Shown in pieces: positions 50,087 through 57,730 of a stretch of 64,000 nucleotides of DNA (the stretch's first letter is position 1; each line of letters starts with the position of its first letter). The stretch comes from Acidobacteriota bacterium (lineage in GTDB: Bacteria; Acidobacteriota; Blastocatellia; Pyrinomonadales; Pyrinomonadaceae): NCBI GenBank assembly GCA_018269075.1, contig JAFDVJ010000066.1:1-64000 (forward strand), written 5' to 3'. The position numbers and the translations under genes were made by a program. The notes under the pieces are model-generated. The model had not been told where the DNA came from. It was given only the letters and a program-made list of their open reading frames with translations, and searched no databases.

Positions 50087-50490
50087 CCAATGGCCTTAAG
50101 TTAAGCGCGAAGCTGAATGGATTGAATTGTGTAATAGAACGCGGATGACGCGGATTTGGCGGATTTACGCGGATTTTTCTTTGGTTTTTCTTTAGACCTA
50201 AAAAAAGATCCGCGTAAATCCGCGTTATCCGCGTTCTATTTTTACTTTGCGTAAAGACAACATCATGTAGAACTTAATCCTTAACTTAATCTGAGTTCGG
50301 CGTAAGGACGGAGCGCCGGCATCTTGCCGGCAAACGGCGCGCAAGCGGCGTAACAGCGTTTCATTTACCTAAAATCATCTGGGAAATGAAACGCTGTTTG
50401 CGTTTTTCAAACGCATTGCCGGCAGGATGCCGGCGCTCCGTCTGGCGTCGATTCTTACGTCGAACTCACGTTAACTTAATGCCATTGGCC
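50087..50490. repeat. composite palindrome, family C copy 1 with nested GCGGAT hairpin
   Basis: Outer arms CCAATGGCCTTAAGTTAAG (50087-50105) and TTAACTTAATGCCATTGG (50471-50488) bound two inner structures: AATAGAACGCGGATGACGCGG... facing CCGCGTTATCCGCGTTCTATT (50131-50240), and the family C repeat (50285-50475) with GGACGGAGCGCCGGCATCTT (50307-50326) facing its complement (50421-50443) and AGCGTTTCATTT/AAATGAAACGCT. Family C copy 2 lies at 60620-60816. Confidence 0.88.
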
Positions 50491-50611
50491 TTCAACTGCA
50501 ATTGATTCCCGATGTCACGAAAGCGCCCTTCGTTTCATCGGTCGGTATTTCCAAATGACACGTTCGGCCGCCTGAAGGCGGGACTCAGTACGCGCCCGAA
50601 CGGCGAACTTC

Positions 50612-50672
50612 TCAAACTTCCCGGACTTTTTTCCCGCCCATGACGGTTTTCGCCCGCCGTTTTCGATTAACA
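50612..50672 (+). promoter_or_regulatory. conserved upstream block, copy 3 (diverged)
   Basis: AACTTCCCGGACTTTTTTCCCGCCCA then TGACGGTTTTCGCCCGCCGTTTT (50641-50663) aligns with the block at 47233-47280, with several substitutions. It sits about 45-60 bases before the gene start. Confidence 0.45.
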
Positions 50673-50704
50673 AAGCAGGAGAACTTTTTCCGTGAGGTAA
50701 ATTG

Positions 50705-53422
50705 ATGAAACGTTTTGGTCTCGCTTCTGCTTTGGTTATGGTTTTGGCGGCGTTCGCTTCGGGCGCGACGCTGACGGTCACGAAAACGACCGACTCATTC
50801 GACAATGTCTGCGATGCCGACTGCTCTTTAAGAGAAGCTCTCACGGTGTCGGAGCCGGGCGATACGATCGTCTTCGCGTCGCCGCTTTTCGACACCGCGC
50901 AGACCGTCACGCTGACGCTCGGCCAGTTGTTAATTATCAACAAAACGCTGACGATCGCCGGCCGGGGCGCGAACCTGACGAGCGTTTCGGGCAACAATTC
51001 GTCGCGAGTGTTTTCAATCTACAGCTCCGATATCACGCTGAGCGGTCTGACGATCACCGGCGGCCGCCTGAACGAATCCTTCGCTTCCGGCGGCGGCATT
51101 TTAAACACCTCCGGCACGCTCACCCTGGCCTACTGCGCCGTCACCGGCAACTCCGCCACCGGCGACGGCACCAAAGGCGGTGGCGGCATTTCAAACAACA
51201 GCGGCACGCTCAACCTCAACGGCACCACCGTCAGCGGCAATTCTCTTAACGCCACCGACTTTTCAACCAATCTTGGCGGCGGCATTGACAACAACGCTAA
51301 CGGCACGCTCAACCTGACCAACAGCACCGTCAGCGGCAATTCCGTCAACGGCACCGCGGGCATCTTCCTCGGCGGCGGAATCGCGAACGAAGGCACGATG
51401 ACGGCGACCAACGTCACGATCAGCGCCAATTCCGTGCCCGCCCTTTTCGCCAATGTCGGCGGCGGCGGCGTTTTCACCTACGACGACGCGCTCAGCGCCC
51501 GCAACACGATCATCGCGGGCAACTCCGCCCCTTTCAGCCCGAACCTTTCCGGCCGGCTGGCGATCGACGACTCGAACATCATCGACAATGAAGCGGCCGT
51601 CCGGCTCGCGCCGCTCGGCTCTTACGGCGGCCCGACGATGACGCACGCGCTCCTCAGCGGCTCGTCCGCCGTCAACGCCGGCAACAACTGCGTGCGGAGT
51701 CAAAACTGCCCCGGCTTCAACGCGCCTTTCTCGTTTGATTACGATCAGCGCGGCCGCTCCCGCTACGGGCTGTTCGACATCGGCGCGTTCGAAGCGCCCG
51801 AGATCCTCGTCGTCACCAACACGCTCGATTCCGGTCCGGGCTCGCTCCGAAACGCCCTCTTCACGGCCAACTTCACGCCCAGCGACGAAACCGTCACCTT
51901 CGATATTCCGGCCGGCGATCCCGGCTGCGCGGACGGCGCCTGCACGATCACTCTGACGAGCGGCGAGCTCTTCGTTTACAGTGAAGCGACGGCCGGAAAA
52001 CTGGCTATCTCGAACCCGAAAGGAACGCCGGAGAGTCTCAAAATATCCGGCAATAATACATCAAGAGTGATTTCCATGATCGGCGCCGACGTCACGCTGA
52101 GCGGCCTGACGATCACCGGCGGCCGCCAGAACAACCCCCTTAACAACTTCGGGGGCGGCATTAACAGCGGGGCGGGCACGCTCACCCTGACCAACTGCGC
52201 CGTCACCGGCAATTCCGTCAGCGGCGGCATCGCCAACAACGGCGGCGGCATTTACAGCGTAAGCGGCACGCTCAACCTGACCGGCACCACGGTCAGCGGC
52301 AATACGGTCACCGGCAGCCCCGACTCGGGCATCGATCTCGGCGGCGGCATTTACAACGACGTCGGCGGCACGCTCAATCTGACCAACAGCACGGTCAGCG
52401 GCAACTCCGTCGCCGGCAGCGTCAACGCCCTCAAAAGCGGCGGCGGCGGCATTTACAATCTCGGCGCGGTGACGGCGACCAACGCCACGATCAGCGGCAA
52501 TTCCGTCGGCACGACCAACCTCAGCGAAAACCGGGGCGGCGGCGTTTACAACGACAGCCAGTTCGGCGCGGTGTTCAACGCCCGCAACACGATCGTTTCG
52601 GGCAACTCCGCTCCCGAAGGCCCGAACGTTTTCGGCCCGCTGCCGGATCTCCGCTCGAACATCATCGGCAATGAGACGGCCGTCAGACTCGCGCCGCTCG
52701 GATTTTACGGCGGCCCGACGCTGACGCACGCGCTCTCGAACGGCTCTTCGGCCGTCAACGCGGGCAACAACTGCGTGCGGAACCAAACCTGCCCCCTGTT
52801 CAACGCGCCCGTCCCGATCCCCTCCGACCAGCGCGGCGCGGGCCGGGTCGGCAACGTCGACATCGGCGCGTTCGAGCTCAACAACTCGCAAAACGGCGGA
52901 AACTACCGGGCCGCGCTGCCCGCCGGCCGCCTGGGTTCGGCTTACAGCTACGCGCTCGTGCCCGCCAACGGCCCGTTCAGCTACTCGGTGACCGGCGGGG
53001 CATTGCCCGCGGGCGTTGCTCTGAACACGAATTTCGCGCCCGCCGCCGCGGTCGCGCTGACCGGCCCGCCGACGCAGGGCGGGACCTTCAACTTCACCGT
53101 CACGGGGACGAGCGGCGCGAACTCGGTCGCCACCGATTATCAGCTGCTCGTCAACGTCCCGACGGCCGCCGGCGTCTCGGTTTCGGGCCGCGTGCTGACC
53201 GGAAAAAGCAGCCTCCGCAACGCGATCGTCACGCTCACCGATTCGAGCGGCAATGTTCGCACCGCGAAGACCGGCACGTTCGGCTACTATCGATTCGACG
53301 ACGTCGCCGCCGGCCAGACGGTCGTCGTGACGGTCGTCTCGAAACGCTTTACCTTCGCGCCGCGGGTCGTCGAAGTCGACGACAGCCTCGCCGATCTCGA
53401 TTTCAACGCTGCCCCCGAATAG
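50705..53422 (+). CDS. large secreted CSLREA-domain protein with two beta-helix modules
   Basis: 905 residues. Short signal peptide (1-~20, ASG), CSLREA at ~38 (CDADCSLREALTV), first right-handed beta-helix (~45-350), second start-like segment (VVTNTLDSGPGSLRNALFTANF, ~369), second beta-helix (~400-710), a putative Ig-like region (NYRAALPAGRLGSAYSYALVPANGPFSYSVTGG..., ~735-815) and the shared C-terminal domain (~820-905). It resembles the gene at 43728 without the lectin-like domain, and the Ig-like part and tail are close to identical. Start ATG 50705 (preceded by TTG one codon upstream). Its 3' hairpin copies that of the 43728 gene. Confidence 0.88.
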   Translation: MKRFGLASALVMVLAAFASGATLTVTKTTDSFDNVCDADCSLREALTVSEPGDTIVFASPLFDTAQTVTLTLGQLLIINKTLTIAGRGANLTSVSGNNSSRVFSIYSSDITLSGLTITGGRLNESFASGGGILNTSGTLTLAYCAVTGNSATGDGTKGGGGISNNSGTLNLNGTTVSGNSLNATDFSTNLGGGIDNNANGTLNLTNSTVSGNSVNGTAGIFLGGGIANEGTMTATNVTISANSVPALFANVGGGGVFTYDDALSARNTIIAGNSAPFSPNLSGRLAIDDSNIIDNEAAVRLAPLGSYGGPTMTHALLSGSSAVNAGNNCVRSQNCPGFNAPFSFDYDQRGRSRYGLFDIGAFEAPEILVVTNTLDSGPGSLRNALFTANFTPSDETVTFDIPAGDPGCADGACTITLTSGELFVYSEATAGKLAISNPKGTPESLKISGNNTSRVISMIGADVTLSGLTITGGRQNNPLNNFGGGINSGAGTLTLTNCAVTGNSVSGGIANNGGGIYSVSGTLNLTGTTVSGNTVTGSPDSGIDLGGGIYNDVGGTLNLTNSTVSGNSVAGSVNALKSGGGGIYNLGAVTATNATISGNSVGTTNLSENRGGGVYNDSQFGAVFNARNTIVSGNSAPEGPNVFGPLPDLRSNIIGNETAVRLAPLGFYGGPTLTHALSNGSSAVNAGNNCVRNQTCPLFNAPVPIPSDQRGAGRVGNVDIGAFELNNSQNGGNYRAALPAGRLGSAYSYALVPANGPFSYSVTGGALPAGVALNTNFAPAAAVALTGPPTQGGTFNFTVTGTSGANSVATDYQLLVNVPTAAGVSVSGRVLTGKSSLRNAIVTLTDSSGNVRTAKTGTFGYYRFDDVAAGQTVVVTVVSKRFTFAPRVVEVDDSLADLDFNAAPE

Positions 53423-53439
53423 CCGCGAACCCCCGACCC

Positions 53440-53474
53440 GGAAGTTCGGGAAGACATTCTCTTCCCGAACTTCC
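53440..53474 (+). terminator. GGAAGTTCGGGAAGA hairpin after the third CSLREA gene
   Basis: 15-bp perfect stem GGAAGTTCGGGAAGA (53440-53454) / TCTTCCCGAACTTCC (53460-53474) with a 5-base loop, 17 bases after the stop. A short TTTT follows. It is the counterpart of the hairpin at 47054-47091, with compensating changes in the stem (GATGA/TCATC to GAAGA/TCTTC). Confidence 0.65.
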
Positions 53475-53494
53475 AGAACTTTTAATGACCCTTT

Positions 53495-53900
53495 TGGCGC
53501 AATGGCATTAAGTTAAGAAAAAAGGTTGATAATGATAATTGAATCAGGCCGAAAAAAAATAGGCCGCGGATGACGCGGATGACACGGATTTTCACGGATT
53601 TTTCTTTGTTTTTGACTTTAATGAAAAGAAATCCGCGTCAATCCGCCAAATCCGCGCATTCCAGCGGCCTCTTAAACCGCTCGGAATATTCAACTTTTCG
53701 CTTAACTTAATCTGAGTCCTGAGTCGAGAGTCTTGAGTCCTAAGTCGTTCATTTATCGCGACAATTTTGTCATCCGTTCGTTTTATATCGCAGAATCTTT
53801 GTCTGAAACGGAAAACTCGCGAAATCGAAAACGGACTTCAGACTCGGGACTCCAGACTCAGGACTCAGATTAACTTCAGGCCATTGCCCTTTTGGCGCCC
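53495..53900. repeat. composite nested repeat, GCGGAT hairpin plus GAGTCTT array
   Basis: Left arm GCAATGGCATTAAGTTAAG (53506-53516 area) and right arm TTAACTTCAGGCCATTGC (53870-53888). Inside: GGCCGCGGATGACGCGGAT (53559 on) facing ATCCGCGTCAATCCGCC..GCGGCCT (to ~53670), then CTTAACTTAATCTGAG and GAGTCTT/GAGTCGA units (53705-53740) facing CAGACTC units (53838-53868). Same plan as 50087-50490. Confidence 0.85.
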
Positions 53901-53954
53901 CGTTGTCGTTTTTCTGAGAGAAAACGCGATTTATTAAGCACCGGGCCAGATATT

Positions 53955-54147
53955 ATGCGGCATCAGGAAATTGTCTGATTTCGGAGCGCGAAAGCGGACT
54001 GGAGCGCAACCGTCCCGGTTGCTATGAGCGCGACAGCGCGAAGAAGCGTCGCGCTGGCCGTGATGTCGAAAGTAATCGAAACGCTTGACACCGCTGGCGC
54101 GGCGTTGGCAACCGGGACGGTTGCGCTCCAGTCCGCCGCCGCGTCCT
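53955..54147. repeat. 193-bp palindromic dispersed repeat, family B copy 1
   Basis: Perfect 29-base inverted arms: 53994-54022 (starts GCGGACTGGAGCGCAACCG) and 54108-54136. The whole 190-base block recurs at 63808-64000 with ~85-90% identity by eye. No ORF. Confidence 0.9.
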
Positions 54148-54704
54148 GAGCAGACCTGACTTCAGCGCAATGGTCTTCGATGCACTAGGCAGCGAGCCGG
54201 ATATTTCCCGGTCTGAGTCCCCAAAAATCCGGCTTTCAATATTCTAAACACCTCATTACTTTTGGCTAGGTGCTTAGTGAGGAATTTGATATAACCCCCC
54301 AGAATTGTTCGGCCCGGTAATTGATCCACCCTCGACTCGTCCGGAAGCCGCGATTTCGATCGAATCAGAAACGTCAAAACAGCGAAAGCTTGTTTATTTA
54401 TCCACCAAAAACACGAAAACCACTAAATTGCTTTCGTGTTTTGGGTGTGTTTCGTGGACCCAAAACTACTTTTCGCCGGTCGGTCTTTTCATTTACCGAC
54501 AAATTTGTTCGCGCGCCGTATCAAAAAATTATCAAAAAGCGCGTTTAAGCAATGCTCGTACCGAACAGTTCGGATAAAACCCTCCGGTTTTGTTTTGGTT
54601 CCGGCAATGATTTTAAATTGGCCCGCGGCGGGCGATGACCGGGACGGCCGGCTCGAACGACGGCGTCGGCAACTCGGACTGCAGAAAACAAAGGTTTACA
54701 GCTT
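54148..54704. other. intergenic region with a TIR-bounded repeat element
   Basis: Contains an element with imperfect inverted ends, AATTGTTCGGCCCGGTAATTGAT (54304-54326) and GCAATGCTCGTACCGAACAGTT (54549-54570), around a CACTAAAAA-type hairpin (54398-54460). The right end also matches 12305-12339, downstream of another such hairpin. No gene is supported; 60-115-codon ORFs here are short and unsupported. Confidence 0.65.
54303..54571. repeat. TIR-like element around a CACCAAAAACACGAAA hairpin
   Basis: The hairpin TCCACCAAAAACACGAAA (54401-54418) / TTTCGTGTTTTGGGTG...CGTGGA (54432-54458) lies between the inverted ends described for this region. Related to 12171-12339. Confidence 0.6.
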
Positions 54705-57530
54705 TTATTGGAAATCCTTGGCTATAAAATTCAATTCCGTTAAATCTTCGCTCGGGGTCACGACCTGCGGGGCGAAAACATAGCCTTTGCAGCTGACCGA
54801 AACGATGTAGGTGCGCCCGGCCTCCAAATCGTCGAAGCGGTAATTGCCGAACGATTTGGTCAGCACGGAGCGCGTTTCGCCGTTTTCGTCGGTCAGCGTC
54901 ACCCGCGCCCGCGATAAGCCGGATTTGCCGGCTGTCACCCGGCCGCCGACGGCGACATTGGCGGCCGTCGGGACGAGATTATTGACGAAAATGAACGCGG
55001 CGCCCTGATCGGCGGCCTGCGGAGCAAACGGGACCGACACCGACGAATCGGAATACGGCGCGCCGGCAATGATCTTATCGCCGGAAATCGAAACGCTTCT
55101 GCCGAATTCTTCGAAAGGCGCGCCGCCCGCCGCGACGAGCCGCGTCTGCTGGGTCCAAACCCCGCCGCTGCGGACAAACACGTAAGCCGCGCCCTGATTG
55201 GCGTTCGCGCCGACGTCGCTAAGGTTCGCGCCGGCAACGATCGTATCGCCGGAAATCGAAACGCTCTGGCCGAAGTAGTCGAAAGCCGCGCCGGCCGCGG
55301 CGGTCAATCGCGCCTGCTGGGTCCAAACCGTGCCGTTTCTGATAAAGACATAGGCCGAGCCCTGATCGGTAACGGCCCCGACATCGTCGAAAAACGCGCC
55401 GACGGCGACCGTTTCGCCCGAGATCTCGACACTGTTGCCGAAGAAATCGTTGGTCGCGCCGTCCGAAGCCGTCAATTGTGCCTGCTGCGTCCAAACCGTG
55501 CCGCTGCGGACGAAAACGTAAGCCGCGCCCTGATCGGCATTCGCGCCGACGTCGTCGAGATACGCGCCGACGATCGCCGTATTGCCGGAGATCGAAACGC
55601 TGTAGCCGAAAAAGTCCTGCGCCGCGCCGCCGGTCGCGATCAATTGGGCCTGCTGCGTCCAAACCGTGCCGCTGCGGACGAAAACATACGCCGAGCCCTG
55701 ATCGGTAACGGCCCCGACATCATCGAAGACCGCGCCGACGACGGCCGTTTCGCCGGAAATCGAAACGCTTTGGCCGAAGTTGTCGAAAGCCGCGCCGCCG
55801 GTCGCGTTGAGCTGCGCCTGCTGCGTCCAGATCGTCCCGCTGCGAACGAAAACATACGCCGCGCCCTGATTGGCGTTCGCGCCGACGTCGTCGAAATTCG
55901 CGCCGACAATCGCCGTATCGCCGAAAATCGCGACGCTGATGCCGAACTGGTCTTCCGCCGCGCCGCCGGTCGCGATCAATTGCGCCTGCTCGGTCCAAAC
56001 CGTGCCGCTGCGGACGAAAATATAGGCCGAGCCCTGATCGGTGTTCGCCCCGACGTCGTCGAAATACGCGCCGACGATCGCCGTGTCGCCGGAAATCGCC
56101 ACGCTGAAGCCGAAGTTGTCGAAGGCCGCGCCGTCGGCGGCCGTTTTCCGCGCTTCCTGCACCCAGCCGGTGCCGAGAATTCGATAAACGTAGGCCGAGC
56201 CCTGCTGGATGTTGGCGCCGACGTCATCGAAAATCGCGCCGACTATCATATTATTGCCGGAAATTGCCACGCCGGAGCCGAATCGGTCGTCGGCCGCGCC
56301 GTCCGAAGCGGTGAGCGGCGGCTGCTCGGTCCAGATCGTGCCGCTGCGAACGAAAACGTAAGCCGAGCCCTGATCGGCATTCGCACCGACATCGTCGAGA
56401 TACGTGCCGACAACGACCGTGTTGCCGGAAATCGAAACGCTGGTGCCGAAAAAATCGTTGGCCGCGCCGCCGGCGGCGATCAATTGGGCCTGCTGGGTCC
56501 AAACCGTGCCGCTGCGGACGAAAATATAAGCCGTCCCCTGATCGGTATTGAATCCGAAATCATCGTTGGAGGCGCCGACAACCACCGTATCGCCGGAGAT
56601 CGCCACGCTTGAACCGAAGAAATCGAAAGCCCCGCCGCCCGACGCGGTGAGCCGCGCCTGCTCGGTCCAAACCGCGCCGCTGCGGACGAACACGAACGCC
56701 GAGCCTTCAAAGTTTCCGCTGACGTTATCGAGGTCCGCGCCGACGACGGCCGTGTCGCCGGAAATCGCCACGCTTGAGCCGAAGTTGTCGCCCGTCCCGC
56801 CGCCGCTGCCGATGAGCTGCGCCTGCTCGGTCCAGATCGTCCCGCTGCGGACGAAAACATAGGCCGAGCCCTGATTGACGCCGGCGCCGACGTCGTCGAA
56901 ATACGCGCCGACGATCGCCGTATCGCCGGAAATCGAAACGCTGTATCCGAAAAAGTCGTTGGCCGCGCCGTCGGCGGCGATCAATTGGGCCTGTTGGGTC
57001 CAAACCGTGCCGCTGCGGACGAAAATGTAGGCCGTGCCCTGATCGGTATTGAATCCGAAATTATCGTTGGAAGCGCCGACGATCGCCGTATCGCCGGAGA
57101 TCGCCACGCTTGAGCCGAAGAAATCGAAAGCCTCGCCGCCCGACGCGGTGAGCCGCGCCTGCTCGGTCCAGACCGTGCCGCTGCGGACGAAAATGTAAGC
57201 CGAGCCTTCAAAGTTTCCGCTGACGTTATCGAGAACCGCACCGACGATCGCCGTGTCGCCGGAGATCGCCACGCTTGAGCCGAAGTTATCGCCCGTCGAA
57301 CCGTCCGCGGAGACAAGCTTCGCCGTTTGTCCGACGGCGTCGTCACTGCCCGGTCCCGTCTCCGAAGCGTCTTTCTCTCGCGAGTCTTTGACGGCCTGCA
57401 TCAGCGAATCGTACTGCCCCGTTTGTTTTAACCGCTCGATCGCTTCGTCGCCGCGCAGATTTTCGTTTTGCGCCGCCAGCGCGGAGGTCAGGAAAATAAT
57501 GACCGACAAGGTATAAATAAGATGTTTCAT
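54705..57530 (-). CDS. secreted FG-GAP-repeat protein, 14 tandem repeats
   Basis: 941 residues. Signal peptide (1-~20, TSALAAQ), a short charged region (20-68), 14 tandem repeats of ~56 residues (~69-850) of the FG-GAP_2 type, core pattern DxFGxSVxISGDTxIVGAxxDDVG...GSAYVFVRSGTVWTQQAQL, and the common C-terminal carboxypeptidase-regulatory-like domain (~855-941; VAVGGRVTAGKSGLSRARVTLTDENGETRSVLTKSFG). Repeats 1-3 and 4-6 are a duplicated triplet (NVSGNFEGSA, FGFNTDQGTAY). Fourteen repeats would make two seven-bladed propellers. Start 57530 (MKHLIYTL) avoids repeat-derived codons; the open frame extends 24 codons upstream into a GAGTCTT array. Confidence 0.9.
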   Translation of the reverse strand: MKHLIYTLSVIIFLTSALAAQNENLRGDEAIERLKQTGQYDSLMQAVKDSREKDASETGPGSDDAVGQTAKLVSADGSTGDNFGSSVAISGDTAIVGAVLDNVSGNFEGSAYIFVRSGTVWTEQARLTASGGEAFDFFGSSVAISGDTAIVGASNDNFGFNTDQGTAYIFVRSGTVWTQQAQLIAADGAANDFFGYSVSISGDTAIVGAYFDDVGAGVNQGSAYVFVRSGTIWTEQAQLIGSGGGTGDNFGSSVAISGDTAVVGADLDNVSGNFEGSAFVFVRSGAVWTEQARLTASGGGAFDFFGSSVAISGDTVVVGASNDDFGFNTDQGTAYIFVRSGTVWTQQAQLIAAGGAANDFFGTSVSISGNTVVVGTYLDDVGANADQGSAYVFVRSGTIWTEQPPLTASDGAADDRFGSGVAISGNNMIVGAIFDDVGANIQQGSAYVYRILGTGWVQEARKTAADGAAFDNFGFSVAISGDTAIVGAYFDDVGANTDQGSAYIFVRSGTVWTEQAQLIATGGAAEDQFGISVAIFGDTAIVGANFDDVGANANQGAAYVFVRSGTIWTQQAQLNATGGAAFDNFGQSVSISGETAVVGAVFDDVGAVTDQGSAYVFVRSGTVWTQQAQLIATGGAAQDFFGYSVSISGNTAIVGAYLDDVGANADQGAAYVFVRSGTVWTQQAQLTASDGATNDFFGNSVEISGETVAVGAFFDDVGAVTDQGSAYVFIRNGTVWTQQARLTAAAGAAFDYFGQSVSISGDTIVAGANLSDVGANANQGAAYVFVRSGGVWTQQTRLVAAGGAPFEEFGRSVSISGDKIIAGAPYSDSSVSVPFAPQAADQGAAFIFVNNLVPTAANVAVGGRVTAGKSGLSRARVTLTDENGETRSVLTKSFGNYRFDDLEAGRTYIVSVSCKGYVFAPQVVTPSEDLTELNFIAKDFQ
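54968..57326 (-). repeat. ~168-bp coding tandem repeat array (FG-GAP units)
   Basis: Fourteen units of about 168 bp within the FG-GAP gene. Units 1-3 (57326 to ~56823) and 4-6 (~56822 to ~56319) are especially similar, marking a ~504-bp duplication. Confidence 0.88.
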
Positions 57531-57547
57531 GGTTTTGTAGTGCCTCG

Positions 57548-57726
57548 GACTTAAGTCTTGAGTCTTGAGTCTTGAGTCTTGAGTCATTAAGACAAAGGTC
57601 AAAACCTAAGATCAAAGACTTAAGTCTCCGCAATTAAAGACTCAAGACTCAAGACTCAAGACTCCAGACTCAAGACTCAAGACTCAAGACTCCAGACTCA
57701 AGACTCAGGACTCAAGACTCAAGACT
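57548..57726. repeat. GAGTCTT heptamer hairpin, long
   Basis: AAGTCTTGAGTCTTGAG units (57552-57584) face AAGACTCAAGACTC units (57640-57726). About 12 units in the right arm. It lies between two minus-strand genes and the right arm reaches the stop of the LamG gene. Confidence 0.92.
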
Positions 57727-57730
57727 CAAT

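Noticed and set aside
54148..54704. Short ORFs of 70-115 codons between family B and the FG-GAP gene
   Set aside because: They are formed by the hairpin and inverted ends of a repeat element, with no ribosome site and no codon bias like real genes.
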